DNA of 64,000 nt from JAWKUK01 sp964402175 (lineage in GTDB: Bacteria; Planctomycetota; UBA1135; GCA-002686595): assembly GCA_964402175.1 (NCBI GenBank), contig CAYOBN010000021.1:5841-69840 (forward strand), read 5' to 3'. Both the position numbers and the translations under genes were made by a program. Positions 57,037 through 64,000 of the stretch are shown piece after piece. How positions within the stretch are numbered: the stretch's first letter is position 1; the number at the start of each line of letters is the position of its first letter. The notes under the pieces are model-generated. The model did not search any database. It saw nothing but the letters and a program-made list of their open reading frames with translations, and was not told the origin of the DNA.

Positions 57037-59403
57037 TCACTGCAGGGTCAGCGTCACACCGTTCGTGAAGTTCGACGTCGGCACACCCAGGAACGCGTCG
57101 CGGTACCACGCCTGGAAGTTCCAGGTCTGGCCCGCCTGGCCTGCCACGTTGCCCGCGGGCTGCGGGATCGCCGTCAGGTCGAGCTGCAGTTGGAACGAGC
57201 CCTGCGCACCCGAGCTCAGGATGTTGCCCGCGTAGCGCCCCACGGGCAGGCCGAGGCACAGGTTGCCCGAGCTCCCGCCCGCGTTGGGCACAAAACCCTG
57301 CGCCGGCGACACGACGAAGTAACCCACGCTCTGCAGCGGCAGGAGCTCGGCGGTCAGGGTGAGGTCGTTGAGGCTCGCGAGCGCGCTGCCGTTCGCTCGG
57401 ATCGTCGCGGCGCTCCCCGTGGAGTTCAGGTTCGCGCTGCAGTAGTTCGAACCGACGACGGTCGGGTCACAGGTGATCGCCCCGATCTCGACGCCGTCGA
57501 CGCCCGCCTCCACGATCGACTGCGGGCTGTCGTCGTTGGCGATGAAGCGCACACGCGTCGTGGCGCTCGGCGGGACCGAGAGCGCCGCGAGCTCGCTGCC
57601 CGCGACCACGACGCGCTGCCAGCCGCCCGAGCTCGCCGTGTGGCGCCGGACCTGGCGCCACGTCGCACCGTCGTCCGTGGAGGCCTCCACGGTCAACGCA
57701 TCGACGCCGTTCGAGTTCGTCAGCTCCAGGTAGTACCAGTACGCCAGGTCGCCCGCGCCGCTGCGATCGAGCCGCGGCGACGTCAGCGTGACGCTGCCGT
57801 TGTCGACGTCCGTGTTGCCCGGCGCGTTCTCCGTCAGGAAACACGCACCGCTGCCGTCGCCGTCGGTCGCGGGGTCGTACGCCCAAGAGGGATCGTTCAC
57901 GGGCACACCGCGCTGCCAGGCTCCCGACGTCGCGGTCGCAGCGGTCGTCCAGCCGAGGTCCTGCTGGAAGTTGTCCGCGAACGCGATCTCGGCGACGCCG
58001 ACGCTCGCACGGAACGGCGCCGCGGGGCCACCTGCGGGCGACGTGAGCTGGCCGCAGGCCGTGGACTGGACGCTGTAGTAGAACTCGGGCGCGTCGCCGC
58101 ACACGAACGCGGGCAGGCTGGCGCTGTAGAGGCCCGCGCCAGCGGCCGCCATCGGCACCGACTGGAAGAGCTGGCCCGCGTCCGCGCGCCAGTGCAGCGT
58201 CGCTGTGCCGGCGACGATGGCGCCGGCGACCGACATCGAGACCGTCGTCGCCGTCGCCGGCGCGAGCAGCGCCGGAGCCGAGGCGTCGCTGATGCCGCCG
58301 GAGCACACACCGAGCGGATTGGCGAGGGCGCTCAAGAGCTCCGGGCGGGTGTACGCCGTGCCGGAGTTCTGGCCCGAGCCCGAGGTCTGGCAGCCGCCGT
58401 GCGTGTGGATGCCGACGGCAAAACCCGTCTGCTCCCAGATCACGGGCGAGCCCGAGTTCCCGCCGGTCGTGTCGGTCTGGTACTGCACGGTCGTCGTGTT
58501 GCTCGTGACGAGCGGGCCGACGTGTGTCTGCTGGACCTGGTTGTGCGACGAGGGCGTGTTGTCGGTGCCGTAACCCGTGATCCGGATCTGGTTGCCGCCG
58601 CCGGCCGCCGGCGGATTCGCCAGCGTGAAGCCGACGCCCTGGGCCTCACGCGCGGTCAACCCCGTGGTGCTGTTCGGGAACGTGCCGAAGTACTTCCAAT
58701 CGTTGCCGACCCCTTGTCCGCCGTTGGTGTGGATCGACGCCTGATCGACCGCGTACTGGTCCGACGGCGGCGGGTGCACGAGCGCGCCCGTCGACGTCGA
58801 CAGCGGCACGTTGAACTGCACGGTCTGCGTGTTGCCGCAGTGTCCCGCGGTCAGGAAACAGCCCGCGCAGTCCGCGATGAGCCAGCCCGTGCAGCCGACG
58901 GGCAGGAGGCGCGCCGAGCGCGGATCGCTCGAGAGGATGCGGTCGTCGACCGGCCCACACTGGCTGAAGTGCGGCATCGCGAGCCCGAGCTCCAGCGCGC
59001 GGAGCTGCACGCGGCTCGTGCCTGTGCCGGGGAACGCCAGGACCTCGACTTCGACGGCGTCGCCGTTGAAGTACGCGCTGGAGCGGCCCCACTGCTCGAG
59101 GCTGCGCGCATCGAGGAGCTGCTCCGCCGCGTCGCGGTGGCTCGTCAAGCGGAGCTGCGCGCCGTTGCCGGCGAGGAGGTCCCCCGCGAGCACCACATCG
59201 CCGAAGTAGAGGCGCAGCCAGTCGGCGCCCGCCTGGGTCACCGTGAACTGGTGTACGACGACCCGCTGGTTCCCGTTGCCGGGGGCCGCGGCGAAGCCGG
59301 TGTCGTGGCCGTGTGGGACGAGCGCGGACGGCGGGGTGAAGACCTGGGCCAGGGCCGACGGCGCCAGCGCGAGGAGCAGCGGGAGGACGCGTGCGTGTGA
59401 CAT
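57037..59403 (-). CDS. secreted trypsin-like serine protease with C-terminal YC/NSTG domain
   Basis: A 788-aa protein with signal peptide MSHARVLPLLLALAPSALAQ. Residues ~145-365 are a chymotrypsin-fold protease: H188 in CFLTAGHCG, D235 in GNDWKYFGTF, S317 in TTGGNSGSPVIW. A beta-sandwich stretch (~375-480) and an immune-inhibitor/MAM-like segment (DNFQQDLGWTTAATATSGAWQRG..., ~485-645) follow. Residues ~653-788 are the same C-terminal module as in the protein at 4954-6012 (NYCSANLNSTG, LCLGLPVGRY, GQTWNFQAWYRD, SNFTNG). Several Cys pairs suggest disulphides. It is probably exported and attached or sorted through the last domain. Confidence 0.88.
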   Translation of the reverse strand: MSHARVLPLLLALAPSALAQVFTPPSALVPHGHDTGFAAAPGNGNQRVVVHQFTVTQAGADWLRLYFGDVVLAGDLLAGNGAQLRLTSHRDAAEQLLDARSLEQWGRSSAYFNGDAVEVEVLAFPGTGTSRVQLRALELGLAMPHFSQCGPVDDRILSSDPRSARLLPVGCTGWLIADCAGCFLTAGHCGNTQTVQFNVPLSTSTGALVHPPPSDQYAVDQASIHTNGGQGVGNDWKYFGTFPNSTTGLTAREAQGVGFTLANPPAAGGGNQIRITGYGTDNTPSSHNQVQQTHVGPLVTSNTTTVQYQTDTTGGNSGSPVIWEQTGFAVGIHTHGGCQTSGSGQNSGTAYTRPELLSALANPLGVCSGGISDASAPALLAPATATTVSMSVAGAIVAGTATLHWRADAGQLFQSVPMAAAGAGLYSASLPAFVCGDAPEFYYSVQSTACGQLTSPAGGPAAPFRASVGVAEIAFADNFQQDLGWTTAATATSGAWQRGVPVNDPSWAYDPATDGDGSGACFLTENAPGNTDVDNGSVTLTSPRLDRSGAGDLAYWYYLELTNSNGVDALTVEASTDDGATWRQVRRHTASSGGWQRVVVAGSELAALSVPPSATTRVRFIANDDSPQSIVEAGVDGVEIGAITCDPTVVGSNYCSANLNSTGSAATIRANGSALASLNDLTLTAELLPLQSVGYFVVSPAQGFVPNAGGSSGNLCLGLPVGRYAGNILSSGAQGSFQLQLDLTAIPQPAGNVAGQAGQTWNFQAWYRDAFLGVPTSNFTNGVTLTLQ

Positions 59404-59480
59404 GGGTGAGCGGTGTCGTGGAGGGGAGACAATGCCCCAGACCGACCACGAGTCTGCCCCAGGTCGAGCGCCCTCGCCAT

Positions 59481-59515
59481 GTGCACTTGCACAAGTCGCT
59501 CGGGTAGGTCACATT
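59481..59515 (+). promoter_or_regulatory. candidate promoter with overlapping inverted repeat
   Basis: TTGCAC (59487-59492) is a near-consensus -35, and CACATT (59510-59515), 17 bp later, is a weak -10. The -35 overlaps the 5-2-5 inverted repeat GTGCACTTGCAC (59481-59492), which could be an operator. It would drive the structured transcript that carries the 14-codon ORF at 59617. Confidence 0.35.
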
Positions 59516-59602
59516 CTCCTCATCGTGGCCCCAGGACGCTGGGGCTTGACCCGGAGCCCTACCCCGGCTGAGTCACAGGCCGGGACGGGAAGGCCGCTGG
59601 AT

Positions 59603-59614
59603 AGGAGGTGATCC
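59603..59614 (+). promoter_or_regulatory. 12-nt perfect Shine-Dalgarno sequence
   Basis: AGGAGGTGATCC is an exact complement of the last 12 bases of the bacterial 16S rRNA anti-Shine-Dalgarno tail (GGATCACCTCCT). It ends 2 nt before the ATG at 59617, with GGAGG at optimal spacing. The flanking GGAT (59599-59602) and the ATCC at 59611-59614 could pair, placing AGGAGGTG in a small loop. It is by far the strongest ribosome-binding site in the window. Confidence 0.7.
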
Positions 59615-59616
59615 GA

Positions 59617-59661
59617 ATGCAACGTGACGGATTCTTGTTCCTTGGAGGTACGCGTCCCTGA
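59617..59661 (+). CDS. 14-codon ORF / possible leader peptide
   Basis: ATG 59617 to TGA 59659-59661 encodes MQRDGFLFLGGTRP. The only support is the perfect 12-nt Shine-Dalgarno and the position in a structured intergenic transcript. Its last codons fall inside a nested stem (59647-59654 with 59690-59697, enclosing a GC hairpin at 59663-59687), the arrangement of translation-coupled leader peptides. No downstream gene on the same strand follows within 1 kb, because the next gene is on the minus strand. Confidence 0.45.
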   Translation: MQRDGFLFLGGTRP

Positions 59662-59711
59662 CGCGTGCGCCCGACGGGCGCGCACGCCGCGCGTACCGCT
59701 GTGAAACCTCC

Positions 59712-59747
59712 GGAGCCCGGCCGCCTCGTTCGAGGGGGCCGGGCTCC
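59712..59747. terminator. 36-nt near-perfect hairpin after the mini-ORF
   Basis: An 11-bp stem (59712-59722 with 59737-59747) is stacked on an inner CCTC/GAGG stem with a GTTC loop. It lies between the 14-codon ORF (plus) and the stop of the coiled-coil gene (minus, 59789). Neither side has a long T-run. It could serve both directions. Confidence 0.5.
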
Positions 59748-59788
59748 AACCCGTTACGGGCGTCGCTTCGGATGGCCGCCGGGGCGGC

Positions 59789-60691
59789 TCAGTGCGAGCT
59801 CGTCAGCACTTCGACGCGGGAGGCGCAGTCGTGGCCCTTGTCCGAGCTCGCACCCGCGAGCTCCTCCCCGAGCTGGCTGCTCGCAAGATCTTCATAGCTC
59901 GTCAGCTCCCGCGTCGCCGCGAGCTGATCGAGGCGCGCCTCCTGCTCCGTCTTGATGCGCGCGAGCTCGGCGGTGATCTGCCCGAGGCTCACCGCTTCGT
60001 AGCGCGAGTGGTCGTCGAGCGTGCGCTGGCGGCGCTTCAAGAGCTCGATGAGGCGCTCGTTGCGCGCGATCGACTCGACCTCGCGCTCGAGCTGCACGAG
60101 CTGCGTCGTGAGCTGCACGTGCTCGCTCTCGAGCTGCTCCAGGAGCTCGTGGAAGCGGCCTTCCTGTTGGCGCAGGTACTTCAGGTTGTGGGCCGCATCG
60201 GCCGCCCGCGCCAGGTGCGCGGCGCGCGTGCGCTCGATCTGGCTCAGCTTCGACTTCGCCCGGCCGAGGCTCAGCACCTCGTCGTCGAACGCGACCGCGG
60301 CCAGGGCGGCGCGGCCGCCGCTCTGCTCCTGGGCCTCGCGCACCGCCGGAGCGAGCGCCGCCAGGTCCTGGTCGACGAGCTCGACGACCCGCTGGCTGAC
60401 GGCTTGCTCGCGCTGCAAGCGCGCGATCTCCTGGTTCAGTTCGCCGAGGTCGCGGCGGACGTGTTGGATGCGCTCCGGGTAGCGCCGTTCGAGGTCGGCG
60501 AGCTTCCGGCGCAGCGCGACCGGGTCGTCGATGCGCTGGTCGACGAACTGCTCGATCCGGCCAGTGGCTTGGTCGAGGGCGGCCTCGACGCGCGCGGGGC
60601 CGACGACCAGCGCGGCACCGCCGGCGATGGCGGCCAGGAGGACGGCACCGAAGAGGGTCGTGCGGACGAGTCCCTTGAAGAGGCAACGCAT
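59789..60691 (-). CDS. membrane-anchored coiled-coil protein
   Basis: A 300-aa protein started at ATG 60691 (MRCLFKGLVRTTLFGAVLLAAIAGGAALVVGP): one N-terminal membrane anchor, then ~230 residues of heptad-like helices (e.g. EEL, QREQAVSQRVVELVDQDL, LLEQLESEHVQLTTQLVQLEREVESIARNERLIELLKRRQRTL). The layout resembles PspA-like or envelope scaffold proteins, but I see no family signature. It is divergent from the ECF sigma gene at 60842 with ~150 bp between, so the two may share regulation. Confidence 0.78.
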   Translation of the reverse strand: MRCLFKGLVRTTLFGAVLLAAIAGGAALVVGPARVEAALDQATGRIEQFVDQRIDDPVALRRKLADLERRYPERIQHVRRDLGELNQEIARLQREQAVSQRVVELVDQDLAALAPAVREAQEQSGGRAALAAVAFDDEVLSLGRAKSKLSQIERTRAAHLARAADAAHNLKYLRQQEGRFHELLEQLESEHVQLTTQLVQLEREVESIARNERLIELLKRRQRTLDDHSRYEAVSLGQITAELARIKTEQEARLDQLAATRELTSYEDLASSQLGEELAGASSDKGHDCASRVEVLTSSH

Positions 60692-60841
60692 GGAAGGTGG
60701 TGTGGTCTCGGGTCGGTGCGCCGCCCAGGGGGCAGCGCGGGGGAAGGTGGCGACCGCCGGGACAGCGCCCGCGCGGCACACCCCCTTCCTGGGAAAGCGC
60801 TCGGCGCGGTTTCACGCGGGTTTTGCCCAGTCTCCCTGCGA

Positions 60842-61633
60842 ATGCTCCGCGCGGACGACGCATACAGTGGGGTGAACGCCGTGCACGACCTCAGCACCCA
60901 TTTTGTCGGCCGCCTGCGCGCCCGCGACGACGCCGCCTGGTTCGAGCTCTGGGAGACCTTCGGGCCCGTCCTGCAGCGCCAGCTCGGCCGCTGGGGCGCC
61001 GGGCGCATCGGTCGGGAGACCGTCCAGGACCTGTCCCAGGAGACGATGGCGGCCCTCGCGGGCGCGATCGATCGCCACGATCCGAGCCGCGGGGCGCGCT
61101 TCTCGACGTGGCTGCTGACGATCGCGCGCTACACGCTGAGCGACGAGCTCGACCGCCGCGGGGCACAGAAGCGCGGCGGGGGGCAGGCGACGGCCAGCCT
61201 CGAGGGGATCGACCAGGCCGGGACCGGCAGCTCCCCGGACGAGGAGTACGAGAGCCTCGTGTTCGATGCCAAGGTCGAGGCGGCGCTGCGGCACCTCGAG
61301 CGCTCGATCGACCTGGTCGACTTCGAGACGTTCCGCCTGCGCGTGCTCGAGGGGCGCCCGGGCCGCGACGTCGCGCGCGCCCTCGGCACCTCCGAGCCGA
61401 CGGTCAGCCGGCGCCTCGCCCGGGCCCGGGGCGCGCTCCAGCGGCACCTCGCGACCGTGTTCGAGCGCTACGCGTTCGGCCCCGACGAGCGCAGCGAAGC
61501 CGAGCGAAAGGGGCTCGGCCCGTCTCCCAATAAGGAGGACGGCGCGACCCCCGACGACCTGGCCTTCGACGAGGCCATCGCCGAGACCTACGCGCGCCTC
61601 ACCCAACGCCGCGCGACGGGCACCCCTGGATAG
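60842..61633 (+). CDS. ECF-type RNA polymerase sigma factor
   Basis: A 263-aa protein started at ATG 60842. Region 2 is seen in RARDDAAWFELWETFGPVLQRQL...VQDLSQETMAALAGAI...ARFSTWLLTIARYTLSDELDRR. Region 4 is seen in DFETFRLRVLEGRPGRDVARALGTSEPTVSRRLARARGALQRHL. A ~55-residue acidic/basic tail follows. The stop lies 41 bp before the kinase-like gene, so the two are probably co-transcribed; planctomycete ECF sigmas are often paired with kinase genes. Confidence 0.9.
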   Translation: MLRADDAYSGVNAVHDLSTHFVGRLRARDDAAWFELWETFGPVLQRQLGRWGAGRIGRETVQDLSQETMAALAGAIDRHDPSRGARFSTWLLTIARYTLSDELDRRGAQKRGGGQATASLEGIDQAGTGSSPDEEYESLVFDAKVEAALRHLERSIDLVDFETFRLRVLEGRPGRDVARALGTSEPTVSRRLARARGALQRHLATVFERYAFGPDERSEAERKGLGPSPNKEDGATPDDLAFDEAIAETYARLTQRRATGTPG

Positions 61634-61674
61634 GGCCCCCGAGCGACCCGTCCCCCACCGAGCCCCCACCCGCC

Positions 61675-63687
61675 ATGGCCTCCCTCAGCGCCGGATTCGC
61701 TGCCTTCGTCGTGGGCACCGTCGTGACCCTCGTCGTGCCTGTGCTCGCCGTCTGGCTCGTGTTCAAGCTGTTCCAGGGGCTCTTTGCGCTGCTCGGGGGC
61801 CTCGGCCGCGGGGTCGCCGGGATCGTGGGGCACGCCGTGCGTTTTGTGCGCGCGATGGCGGTCGATGCGCTGCACCTCGGCGGCGGGCTCGTGACCGGCG
61901 GGGTGCTCCTGCCCCTCTCGCTCGCCAACGTGCTGATCGGGCGCCTGTCGGCGGCGCGGCACTACGGCCGGGCCTTCGAGGACGAGTTCGTCAGCAGCCT
62001 CGTGAGCCTCTACCGCCTGGCGCTCGGCCACCCGGTGCGGTTCCTGGGCCTCGGCGCGCTCACCCACGGGCTCGAGCGCAAGCTGCCCGACCTCGTCGCG
62101 CGCGCGCCGCGCACCGGTGCGGTGCCTGCGCGCCGCCCTGCGCGGCCGGGGTTCCCGGGGTACGACGTCGTCCGCGAGCTGCCCGCGGGCGGCTCGGGCG
62201 CGCGCCTCTACCTCGCGCGGCCGAACGCGGAGAAAGCGCGCGAGCTCGCACAGCGCGGGCACGGTGCGCCGAGTGAGGTCGTCATCAAGAGCTTCGACCA
62301 GAGCTTCGGCTCGACGCTGCCGCAGATCGTGCGCGAGAGCCGCGCGCTCGAGGCGGCCAAGCGCCTCGGGCATGTGCTCGAGCACGAGCTGAGCGGGGAT
62401 CGTTTCCACTACGTGATGCCGTTCGTGCCCGGCGACGACCTCGATGTCGTGACGCGCCGCTTGCACGCGGCGGCGGGCGACGCGGGCCTCGATCGCCGTG
62501 CGCTGCAGAAGGTCGTCGGCTACGCGAGCGATCTCTGCACGACGCTCGAGCGCTTCCACGGCGAAGGGCTGTGGCACAAGGACATCAAACCCGCGAACCT
62601 ACTGGTCTCGGGGGATCGGCTGCAGGTCGTGGACCTCGGGCTCGTGACGCCGCTGTCGTCGGCGTTGACGTTGACGACCCACGGGACCGAGTACTTCCGC
62701 GACCCGGAGCTCGTGCGGCTCGCGCTGCGCGGCGTGAAGGTGCACGAGGTCGACGGCGTGAAGTTCGATGTCTACAGCGCGGGCGCGGTGTTGTTCTCGA
62801 TGCTCGAGAACAGCTTCCCTGCGCACGGCTCGCTGTCGCGTCTGACGCGGCCGGTGCCCGATGCCCTCGCTTGGATCGTGCGCCGCGCGATGGGTGAGAT
62901 CCAGCAGCGGTACCCGAGCGCGCGGATGATGGGCCGCGACCTCGCGGTGGTGCTCGCGGCGGCGGATCCGTTCCAGGTCCGCCCGGCGGAGCTCCCGTCG
63001 TTCCAGGCCCACGCCGAGCCCGAGCGAGCGCTGCGCGCGGCACAGCCGCACGATTCGCGCGCAGCCGAGGCGCAGGCGGCGGCGGTCGGGTCGGTCAGCC
63101 CCCCCACAGCGAGCACGGTGCGGCGGCGCACGCGCCGGGGCGTGCTCGCGTCGCTGGCCCTCGTCGCGATGGTGACGTGCATCGTGGGCGGCGGACTCGC
63201 GGTCGTGCAGGAGCTGCGCCTCCGCACCGTGCACGCGGAGGCCCTCGCGCAGCGCGAACATGCGGCGGCACTGCGCGCTGCGGCCGATGCAGCGGCAGAG
63301 GTCCAGTTGGAGTGGCACTCGCCCGAGGCGGCGCGCGGCGTGGGGCGGGTGCTCGTGCACGTCGACCCGCGGGTGAGCCGTTCCTCCGCGATCGGCAGCT
63401 TCGTCGCGCACGTCCGCCGCGGCGGCTTCGAGCCGATCGGCCTCGGCACGGGCGCGGAAGAGGTCGACCTCGCCGCGCGCATCGGCCGGGTGGTCGGCGC
63501 GGCGGAGCTCGGCGACGCCGCGACGGTCACGCGCCTCGAACGCTGGCTCGCTGGCGCGGGCGCGGACCTTTCGGCGGTCCTGTGGCTTGGCCCGGGTTCG
63601 CGGGACGGGGCGGTCGCGTCGGTGTTGGTCACCCGGACGCAGTCGACGGTGGCAGCGGCGAGCCCTGACGGGGACTGCGACCGCTGA
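61675..63687 (+). CDS. membrane-bound serine/threonine protein kinase-like protein
   Basis: A 670-aa protein. N-terminal hydrophobic segments (~10-45 and others to ~110) precede a kinase domain at about 160-440. PAGGSGARLYLA is the glycine loop, VVIKSF the ATP Lys, ESRALEAAKRL the helix-C Glu, and HKDIKPANLL the catalytic loop (~301-310, HKD for HRD). VVDLGLV has DLG in place of DFG, and GTEYFRDPEL is the P+1 region. A second membrane segment (VLASLALVAMVTCIVGGGLAVV, ~490-512) leads to an extracytoplasmic domain. The key Lys/Asp/Asn are intact, so activity is plausible. It lies just downstream of the ECF sigma gene. Confidence 0.87.
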   Translation: MASLSAGFAAFVVGTVVTLVVPVLAVWLVFKLFQGLFALLGGLGRGVAGIVGHAVRFVRAMAVDALHLGGGLVTGGVLLPLSLANVLIGRLSAARHYGRAFEDEFVSSLVSLYRLALGHPVRFLGLGALTHGLERKLPDLVARAPRTGAVPARRPARPGFPGYDVVRELPAGGSGARLYLARPNAEKARELAQRGHGAPSEVVIKSFDQSFGSTLPQIVRESRALEAAKRLGHVLEHELSGDRFHYVMPFVPGDDLDVVTRRLHAAAGDAGLDRRALQKVVGYASDLCTTLERFHGEGLWHKDIKPANLLVSGDRLQVVDLGLVTPLSSALTLTTHGTEYFRDPELVRLALRGVKVHEVDGVKFDVYSAGAVLFSMLENSFPAHGSLSRLTRPVPDALAWIVRRAMGEIQQRYPSARMMGRDLAVVLAAADPFQVRPAELPSFQAHAEPERALRAAQPHDSRAAEAQAAAVGSVSPPTASTVRRRTRRGVLASLALVAMVTCIVGGGLAVVQELRLRTVHAEALAQREHAAALRAAADAAAEVQLEWHSPEAARGVGRVLVHVDPRVSRSSAIGSFVAHVRRGGFEPIGLGTGAEEVDLAARIGRVVGAAELGDAATVTRLERWLAGAGADLSAVLWLGPGSRDGAVASVLVTRTQSTVAAASPDGDCDR

Positions 63688-63817
63688 GCGGCGGGAACAG
63701 CGCGGAGCCCGGGGGGTTGCCCCCCCGGACTCCGCCTGACGTTCCTTCCCTTCCTGGGAGCGAGGGGGCCCGGCTGCGCCGGCCCTCGATCGTCCTTCCA
63801 GGTAGAGGTTCGTCCAG
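63688..63817. other. intergenic gap with terminator-like GC hairpin
   Basis: A stem formed by GGGGGG (63711-63716) with C-runs at 63721-63726, extended by CGGAG (63703-63707) pairing with CTCCG (63730-63734), lies just after the kinase gene's stop. It lacks a T-run. Nothing else is visible. Confidence 0.4.
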
Positions 63818-64000
63818 ATGGGAACAGATCTGGATCGATCCCTCCAGAAAATGTGTGGCGGTGGGTCGCGGTTGCCCGTTCTGCGGAAGGAATCGGGCGA
63901 CCGATTTGCGGGCGAGATCAGAACTGCCGATCTGCGGGCGTTGGTGTCGAACGGTACCAGGTACGACTTGGCGGCGAGGGCGCGCGCGGAGCGCGCGCTC
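63818..64000 (+). CDS. possible start of a gene running off the window
   Basis: An open frame from ATG 63818 (MGTDLDRSLQKMCGGGSR...) stays open to the last base (61 codons). AGAGG lies 9-13 nt upstream. The first ~35 codons are less GC-biased than the typical shadow frames here, but no domain is recognisable and the gene is cut by the window edge. Confidence 0.35.
   Translation, partial: MGTDLDRSLQKMCGGGSRLPVLRKESGDRFAGEIRTADLRALVSNGTRYDLAARARAERAL

Noticed and set aside
59601..59620. Possible remnant of a 16S rRNA 3' end in reverse orientation
   Set aside because: The match stops after the 12-nt SD complement; the flanking bases do not fit the 16S helix 45 sequence.

Overview
This is a 64 kb chromosomal segment from a very GC-rich bacterium, most likely a member of the Planctomycetota. 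The grounds are: two secreted proteins that end in the same ~137-residue 'YC...NSTG...WYRD...SNF(S/T)NG' C-terminal domain, which I associate with that phylum; a tandem, double-length UvrA; a bacterial XPB helicase with its helicase-associated partner; several ECF sigma factors beside membrane proteins and a Ser/Thr kinase-like protein; and Asp-rich DxNGDxDxxD lipoprotein repeats. No phage, insertion sequence, CRISPR array or rRNA operon was seen. Most of the window is core chromosome, largely read on the minus strand.

Layout. 1-6 kb: end of a histidine-phosphatase-like gene, small hypothetical genes, a GyrI-like lipoprotein, a CvpA family membrane protein, an H-box protein that looks like a degenerate histidine kinase, tRNA-Leu(CAA) and a secreted protein. 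6-9 kb (minus): ddl and a UDP-sugar pyrophosphorylase, both cell-wall precursor functions, then an unrecognised 119-aa protein. 9.4-15.8 kb (minus): the classic rpmF-plsX-fabH-fabD-fabG-acpP-fabF fatty acid and phospholipid cluster. 15.9-25.5 kb (minus): alaS, recA, thpR, a PfkB sugar kinase, a lysylphosphatidylglycerol-synthase-like membrane protein, a lipoprotein, ssrA (tmRNA) and smpB. 25.6-30.8 kb: tRNA-Leu(CAG), rsmG, tRNA-Trp(CCA), pcnB, a candidate structured ncRNA with a strong terminator, and a secreted hypothetical protein. 30.9-34.3 kb: a HEAT-like membrane protein and a TolC family efflux protein.

34.4-48.3 kb (minus) is a long operon whose junctions mostly overlap by 4-20 bp: tandem uvrA > XPB helicase > helicase-associated protein > thiE > thiL > tsaE > ECF sigma > probable anti-sigma. 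It couples DNA repair with thiamine and tRNA-modification genes and a regulator. 48.6-54.8 kb (minus): 2-Cys peroxiredoxin, then a coupled M28 peptidase > PBP4-type carboxypeptidase > inositol-monophosphatase-like trio preceded by galE. 54.9-63.7 kb: Asp-loop lipoprotein, secreted trypsin-like protease, a structured intergenic region with a 14-codon ORF behind a 12-nt perfect Shine-Dalgarno, a membrane-anchored coiled-coil protein, an ECF sigma factor and a membrane Ser/Thr kinase-like protein. A gene may begin at 63818 and run off the window.

Two 100-N gaps (15238-15337 and 25858-25957) are each flanked by an identical 55-bp sequence. This is the signature of contig ends overlapping by one k-mer, so both gaps are probably artificial, and the plsX start codon lies inside one duplicated end. 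Start codons were revised inward wherever an upstream extension ran through a neighbouring gene, a tRNA or the tmRNA.
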